64,000 nt of DNA from Rhodanobacter sp. ANJX3. GTDB lineage: Bacteria > Pseudomonadota > Gammaproteobacteria > Xanthomonadales > Rhodanobacteraceae. Numbering within the stretch: the stretch's first letter is position 1; every line of letters begins with the position of its first letter. The DNA lies in contig NZ_JACHCM010000001.1 in the NCBI RefSeq assembly GCF_014200755.1, positions 770,367 to 834,366 of the forward strand, in the 5' to 3' direction. The notes under the pieces were generated by a model. It saw nothing but the letters and a program-made list of their open reading frames with translations, was not told the DNA's origin and ran no database searches. Position numbers and translations under genes: made by a program. Positions 60,798 to 64,000 of this stretch are shown here, in pieces.

Positions 60798-62452
60798 GCG
60801 AGCCGCATCCCTTCGAGGACTTCCGTAACTTTGTCTTCCACATCTGGCAGCAGCTCGGCCTTCCGGCGCCTACTCCTGTCCAGTACGACATCGCTGCATA
60901 TCTGCAGTACGGCCCTCGCCGTCGCGTCATCGAAGCCTTCCGAGGCATCGGGAAATCCTGGATCACCGCAGCGTATGTCTGCTGGCTCCTGTGGCGCGAC
61001 CCGCAGCACAAGATACTCGTCGTCTCAGCATCTAAGGATCGCTCTGACGCGTTCTCGATCTTCACCAAGCGTCTGATCGAGACTATCCCCGAACTGGCTC
61101 ACCTGAAGCCACGCGGCGACCAGCGCAACTCGAACCTCGCGTTTGATGTCGGCCCCGCGAAACCCGACCAGTCCCCTTCCGTGAAGTCGGTGGGCATCAC
61201 TGGTCAGCTCACCGGCTCCCGCGCTGACACGATCATTGCGGATGACGTAGAGGTCGTGAAGAACTCAGCTACCGTCGCGCAACGCGAGAAGCTGGGCGAA
61301 CTCATCAAGGAGTTCGACGCGATCCTGAAGCCGCTCGATCACGCGGAGATCGTCTACCTGGGCACGCCGCAGACCGAGGAGTCCATCTACAACCAGCTCC
61401 CCGCGCGTGGCTACGAAATCCGTATCTGGCCGGCCCGGTATCCGAAGGATCAGAAGCACTACTCGCAATACAACGGACGGCTCGCGCCGTTCATCGCCGA
61501 GGCGTTCGAGAGGAACCCTGGCATCGCATGGACTCCTGTAGAACCCACGCGGTTCCATGAGGAAGACTTGCTGCGCCGTGAGGCGTCCTACGGTCGTGGC
61601 GGCTTCCTGCTCCAGTTCATGCTCGACACCACGTTGTCCGATCAGGAGCGTTACCCGCTAAAGCTTGCCGACCTCATCGTCATGGACGTTGATCGAGAAG
61701 CTGCTCCTGTAAGAGTCATGTGGGCCAGCGGCAAAGAACAGGTGATCGACGACATCCCGTCAGTCGGATTCACTGGTGATCGGCTGCACCGCCCTATGTA
61801 TCTCTCCAAGGATGTCGAGGAGTACACCGGCTCGGTAATGTCCGTTGACCCATCCGGTCGTGGCGGCGACGAGACCGGCTACAGCGTTACCAAAATGCTG
61901 CGCGGCATGGTCTATCTCCGCCGAGCCGGTGGCCTCAAAGGAGGGTATGACGACGCCGTTCTGGAGGGCATCGCCCATATCGCTCGCGCTGAGAAGGTGA
62001 AGCTCATCCTGGTCGAAGGCAACTTCGGCGACGGCATGTTCATCAAGCTCTTGGAGCCTGTGCTGCGGCGTATCTATCCCTGCACCGTCGAGGAGACGCA
62101 TAGCTCGGGACAGAAAGAGCGCCGCATCATCGACACGCTGGAGCCAGTGCTTAACCAGCATCGCCTCATCGTTGACGCCGCGCTCATGCGCGCCGATCAA
62201 AAGGATGAACCGAAGTTCCAACTGTTCCACCAACTTAGCCGTATCACGCGTGACCGTGGTGCCCTCCGACACGACGACAGGCTCGATGCGCTGGCGATGG
62301 CGGTCGCCTACTGGACGCAATACCTCGACCGCGACGTGACGAACGAGGAGGAGAAGCGTCTCGAAGAACTGATGGAGCTTGAGTACGCGAAGTTCGCTGA
62401 GTCTGTCATCGGGCATAAGCCGTCTCGTCCTAATTTCTTTGACAACTATTGA
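60794..62452 (+). CDS. Terminase large subunit (T7 gp19-like)
   Basis: A 552-aa packaging motor (T7 gp19: 586 aa). ATPase motifs: AFRGIGKSWITAA (Walker A-type) and ADTIIADDVEVVKN (Walker B). The C-terminal nuclease includes MSVDPSGRGGDETGYSV and LRHDDRLDALAMAVAYW. It powers DNA into the procapsid and cuts concatemers. The TTG start lies in a TTGA overlap. Its end overlaps a convergent cargo gene by 7 nt. Confidence 0.95.
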   Translation: MSEPHPFEDFRNFVFHIWQQLGLPAPTPVQYDIAAYLQYGPRRRVIEAFRGIGKSWITAAYVCWLLWRDPQHKILVVSASKDRSDAFSIFTKRLIETIPELAHLKPRGDQRNSNLAFDVGPAKPDQSPSVKSVGITGQLTGSRADTIIADDVEVVKNSATVAQREKLGELIKEFDAILKPLDHAEIVYLGTPQTEESIYNQLPARGYEIRIWPARYPKDQKHYSQYNGRLAPFIAEAFERNPGIAWTPVEPTRFHEEDLLRREASYGRGGFLLQFMLDTTLSDQERYPLKLADLIVMDVDREAAPVRVMWASGKEQVIDDIPSVGFTGDRLHRPMYLSKDVEEYTGSVMSVDPSGRGGDETGYSVTKMLRGMVYLRRAGGLKGGYDDAVLEGIAHIARAEKVKLILVEGNFGDGMFIKLLEPVLRRIYPCTVEETHSSGQKERRIIDTLEPVLNQHRLIVDAALMRADQKDEPKFQLFHQLSRITRDRGALRHDDRLDALAMAVAYWTQYLDRDVTNEEEKRLEELMELEYAKFAESVIGHKPSRPNFFDNY

Positions 62453-63069
62453 GGCGACGGGCTGCCAAGGACGGCACCTGCAGAATGGCCCTCTGGCAAA
62501 GCGAATCCAGGGAAGACCGCTTCAATGCTCACAAGAGTTCGATAGATTCTTTCCAGCTCCTTTGATGCCGGGAGCATGTCGTCGTTGATTTTGCTGCTAA
62601 TCATTTGCCAGTCCACAGGCTGACCGTTAGTAGTGCGCTTGTGGACCATGTGCAGGTAGACATTCGCTGTTCCGACCAGCACTAACACCTGTTTGTCTAT
62701 CTCGTCTGCAGCCTGTTTGGGGAGATAAATGCGGTTCCCATAGAAATAAGTCCTGAAGTTATTGAGCGCATCGACTACCTCTGGAAGGCCTTCCTCATCC
62801 GTTGGACCGCCGCTTATCCCTTTGGTCAAGTCCGTGTATCGAATCACTTCCTGAGTAAACCGCGAGAGGAGGACAAGCGACTGAGTGACGACCTCCAGCG
62901 CCTTCTCGTGCAATCGCGGATAAACAGTTTGATGCTCGAACGCCTGTCTCCCCAACGCGGCATTGAAGAGAGCGACGCGCTTCGTTTCATTTCTGTCTAG
63001 CAGCCACTTCACGACCAACAGAAACAAGCCGTTTGTCAGCAAATTACCTAACAACGTCCATCCATTCAT
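62446..63069 (-). CDS. Minus-strand membrane-anchored cargo protein (moron) 2
   Basis: A 207-aa protein between terminase and lysozyme but on the opposite strand. An N-terminal membrane helix (LLGNLLTNGLFLLVVKWLL) leads into a helical cytoplasmic domain (FEHQTVYPRLHEKALEVVTQ, then EIDKQVLVLVGTANVYLHMV). ATG 63069 follows GGGAAGACT; an upstream start at 63210 would run inside the lysozyme gene. The layout resembles cargo protein 1 at 41.4 kb. Family unknown; superinfection exclusion or defence is a guess from setting and topology. Confidence 0.72.
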   Translation of the reverse strand: MNGWTLLGNLLTNGLFLLVVKWLLDRNETKRVALFNAALGRQAFEHQTVYPRLHEKALEVVTQSLVLLSRFTQEVIRYTDLTKGISGGPTDEEGLPEVVDALNNFRTYFYGNRIYLPKQAADEIDKQVLVLVGTANVYLHMVHKRTTNGQPVDWQMISSKINDDMLPASKELERIYRTLVSIEAVFPGFALPEGHSAGAVLGSPSPQ

Positions 63070-63099
63070 AGTCTTCCCCCTTCCCCCCTTGGAGTATCC

Positions 63100-63549
63100 A
63101 TAGCCTATCAAATCACTCCCCGCCTGGAAGACTTCATCATCGAAGTCGAAGGCGAGCGGCTTGTCGCGTATCCCGACACAAACGGCACCCTGACTATCGG
63201 TGTCGGCCACACCGGCCCGGATGTAACCAAGGGTCTCCGCATCACCCCTGAGCGCTCCCGTGCGCTCCTCCAGGCCGATCTTCTGACCGCCGTGACCTGC
63301 GTGAACCGCTACGTCCGCGTGGCTCTCACAGAGGCTCAGTGGATCGTCCTGGTGTCCTTCGTGTTCAACGAGGGACGCACTGCTTTCGTGACCTCCACCC
63401 TGCTCCGCCTGCTCAATGCCGGCGACTACGCAGCAGTCCCTGGACAGCTTGTGAAGTGGAACAAAGAAACCATCAACGGCGTTCTCGTCGTCAACAACGG
63501 TCTCGCGAATCGTCGTGCTGCCGAAATCAAACTCTGGAATAGCAAATGA
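63100..63549 (+). CDS. GH24 phage lysozyme (endolysin) with ATA at the start position
   Basis: A protein of about 149 aa with the GH24 signature EGERLVAYPDTNGTLTIGVG then HTG and ..FNEGRTAF; catalytic Glu, Asp and Thr of the T4/P22 lysozyme family are present. It cleaves glycan strands and would need the holin for release, as no signal sequence is visible. The frame continues upstream without ATG, GTG or TTG. At the best start position, five nt after GGAG (63091-63094), the codon is ATA (63100), giving (M)AYQITPRLEDFIIEVEGER. Either ATA is used or an ATG was lost. Confidence 0.75.
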   Translation: MAYQITPRLEDFIIEVEGERLVAYPDTNGTLTIGVGHTGPDVTKGLRITPERSRALLQADLLTAVTCVNRYVRVALTEAQWIVLVSFVFNEGRTAFVTSTLLRLLNAGDYAAVPGQLVKWNKETINGVLVVNNGLANRRAAEIKLWNSK

Positions 63550-63734
63550 AAGCTCTGACTCAATTCCTCGCCGATCACTCTTGGGCCTGGGTAATCTTCA
63601 AGTTCACCGTCCTGCCCGTGGTGGCCGTCTACGAAATCTGCAAGGATCGCCTGCCGGCCATCGTCGCTGAGTACCACAAGGACGTGCTGCAGATCGACGC
63701 CGACCTGGCCGCCTATCGCGCGTCTAAAACTTGA
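63546..63734 (+). CDS. Small membrane protein of the lysis cassette
   Basis: A 62-aa protein in an ATGA overlap with the lysozyme. One membrane helix (WAWVIFKFTVLPVVAVYEI) is followed by a charged helical tail (IVAEYHKDVLQIDADLAAYR). By position it may act in lysis (for example spanin-like), but no family is recognised. Confidence 0.6.
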   Translation: MKALTQFLADHSWAWVIFKFTVLPVVAVYEICKDRLPAIVAEYHKDVLQIDADLAAYRASKT

Positions 63735-63851
63735 AGGCGGTCGCGCGCACTAGCCGCCAAACTCGCGCTTAGTGAGAAAACCCACCTAATTGGCCAAATA
63801 GGGGCTAGTGTGTCTATTGGGGAACTTACGTGGCGCTGGAGCGCTTGTGAC
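63735..63851. other. Intergenic before the right edge
   Basis: No copy of the tRNA-Leu att core is present. A GC-rich hairpin (GGCGG/CCGCC, 63735-63757) has no T-run. Base composition drops from about 63770. Confidence 0.5.
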
Positions 63852-64000
63852 ATGGAAAAGCTCTGCGTGCTTATAGTTGAAGATCATCCAGCTGTGCGAG
63901 ATTCAATCGAGTGGGTAGTCGAGCAATGGCCCGACGTAGAAATTCTTTCAGCCGAAAACTTCATCAGTGCTGCAATCTGGATCAATACTACCCCGAGGAT
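63852..64000 (+). CDS. Response regulator receiver domain, truncated by the window edge
   Basis: The first 49 residues of a receiver domain: MEKLCVLIVEDHPAVRDSIE then WPDVEILSAENF. The acidic pair (ED at 10-11) that binds Mg2+ is present; the phospho-acceptor Asp and any output domain lie beyond 64000. The opening VLIVEDHP is common in NarL/LuxR-type regulators. Whether it belongs to the prophage or the chromosome is undecided, because no attachment site separates it from phage genes. Confidence 0.75.
   Translation, partial: MEKLCVLIVEDHPAVRDSIEWVVEQWPDVEILSAENFISAAIWINTTPR

Larger units (their letters stand above)
28556..64000 (+). mobile_element. T7-like temperate prophage, left part
   Basis: Gene content and order match the Autographiviridae plan: single-subunit RNA polymerase, SSB, gp3.5-like protein, primase-helicase, DNA polymerase, exonuclease, connector, scaffold, capsid, tail tubes A and B, internal virion proteins, fibre, holin, terminase, lysozyme. 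Nearly all genes read rightward. The left edge is a split tRNA-Leu. No integrase and no right attachment site are visible up to 64000, so the right boundary is outside or has been lost. Confidence 0.85.

Noticed and set aside
63745-63765. TAGCCGCCAAAC near the right edge as a copy of the tRNA att core
   Set aside because: Only a few bases match the 54-nt core and the T-arm and CCA are absent.

Overview
The window joins about 28.5 kb of GC-rich gammaproteobacterial chromosome to the left ~35.4 kb of a T7-like (Autographiviridae-type) prophage. The host block ppiD, tRNA-Asp, tRNA-Val, hupB, lon, clpX, clpP, tig next to a tRNA-Leu, with rnhA-dnaQ and gloB-mltD pairs nearby, is typical of Xanthomonadales. 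I infer Rhodanobacteraceae (Dyella, Luteibacter or Rhodanobacter-like), but no single gene proves the genus.

Host, 0-13.6 kb: an assorted metabolic region. It holds a GH1 glycosidase, a 3-hydroxyacyl-CoA-dehydrogenase-family enzyme, a PagL-like outer-membrane protein, a solitary MbcA/ParS-type antitoxin-like gene, a metallo-beta-lactamase-fold hydrolase, two alpha/beta hydrolases beside a GlxA-type AraC regulator, tRNA-Ser(CGA), a PP2C phosphatase, dnaQ, rnhA, a methyltransferase, gloB and mltD. A decayed IS orfA follows at 13.6 kb.

Host, 13.97-19.45 kb: a nine-gene minus-strand operon starting with four small paralogous proteins that I read as RebB-family (R-body, 'killing trait') proteins. 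Four small proteins of unknown function and a nitrilase-superfamily enzyme follow. A probable regulator is transcribed divergently, with inverted repeats between. This is the most interesting chromosomal system here.

Host, 19.5-28.5 kb: the proteostasis block (ppiD, hupB, lon, clpX, clpP, tig) with two tRNA genes, all on the minus strand.

Prophage, 28.56 kb to the right edge: integration split a tRNA-Leu(UAG) gene in its anticodon loop. The 3' half remains at 28556-28609. The 5' half, and any integrase, are not in the window, so the element probably continues past 64 kb. Next to the half-tRNA are an array of GGTGCC repeats, a phage-type promoter, a terminator, a KilA-N/antirepressor-like gene, another terminator and the single-subunit RNA polymerase. 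Early and replication genes follow: small ORFs, gp2.5-like SSB, RusA resolvase, a degenerate gp3.5 amidase, gp4 primase-helicase, gp5 DNA polymerase and gp6 exonuclease. Then come the head-tail genes (gp7.3, 8, 9, 10, 11, 12, 13, 14, 15, 16), tail fibres, holin, terminase and lysozyme. Two minus-strand genes (41.4-42.1 and 62.4-63.1 kb) oppose the phage reading direction and encode predicted membrane-anchored helical proteins. They look like lysogenic-conversion cargo.

How the phage parts fit: three matching 23-bp sites (28720, 31702, 42130) are very likely promoters for the phage polymerase. One lies upstream of the KilA-N and polymerase genes, giving a possible autocatalytic loop gated by two terminators. 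The gp3.5 homologue has lost most zinc and catalytic residues and may survive only as a polymerase inhibitor, with lysis moved to a GH24 lysozyme whose start codon reads ATA. These regulatory points are inferences to test.
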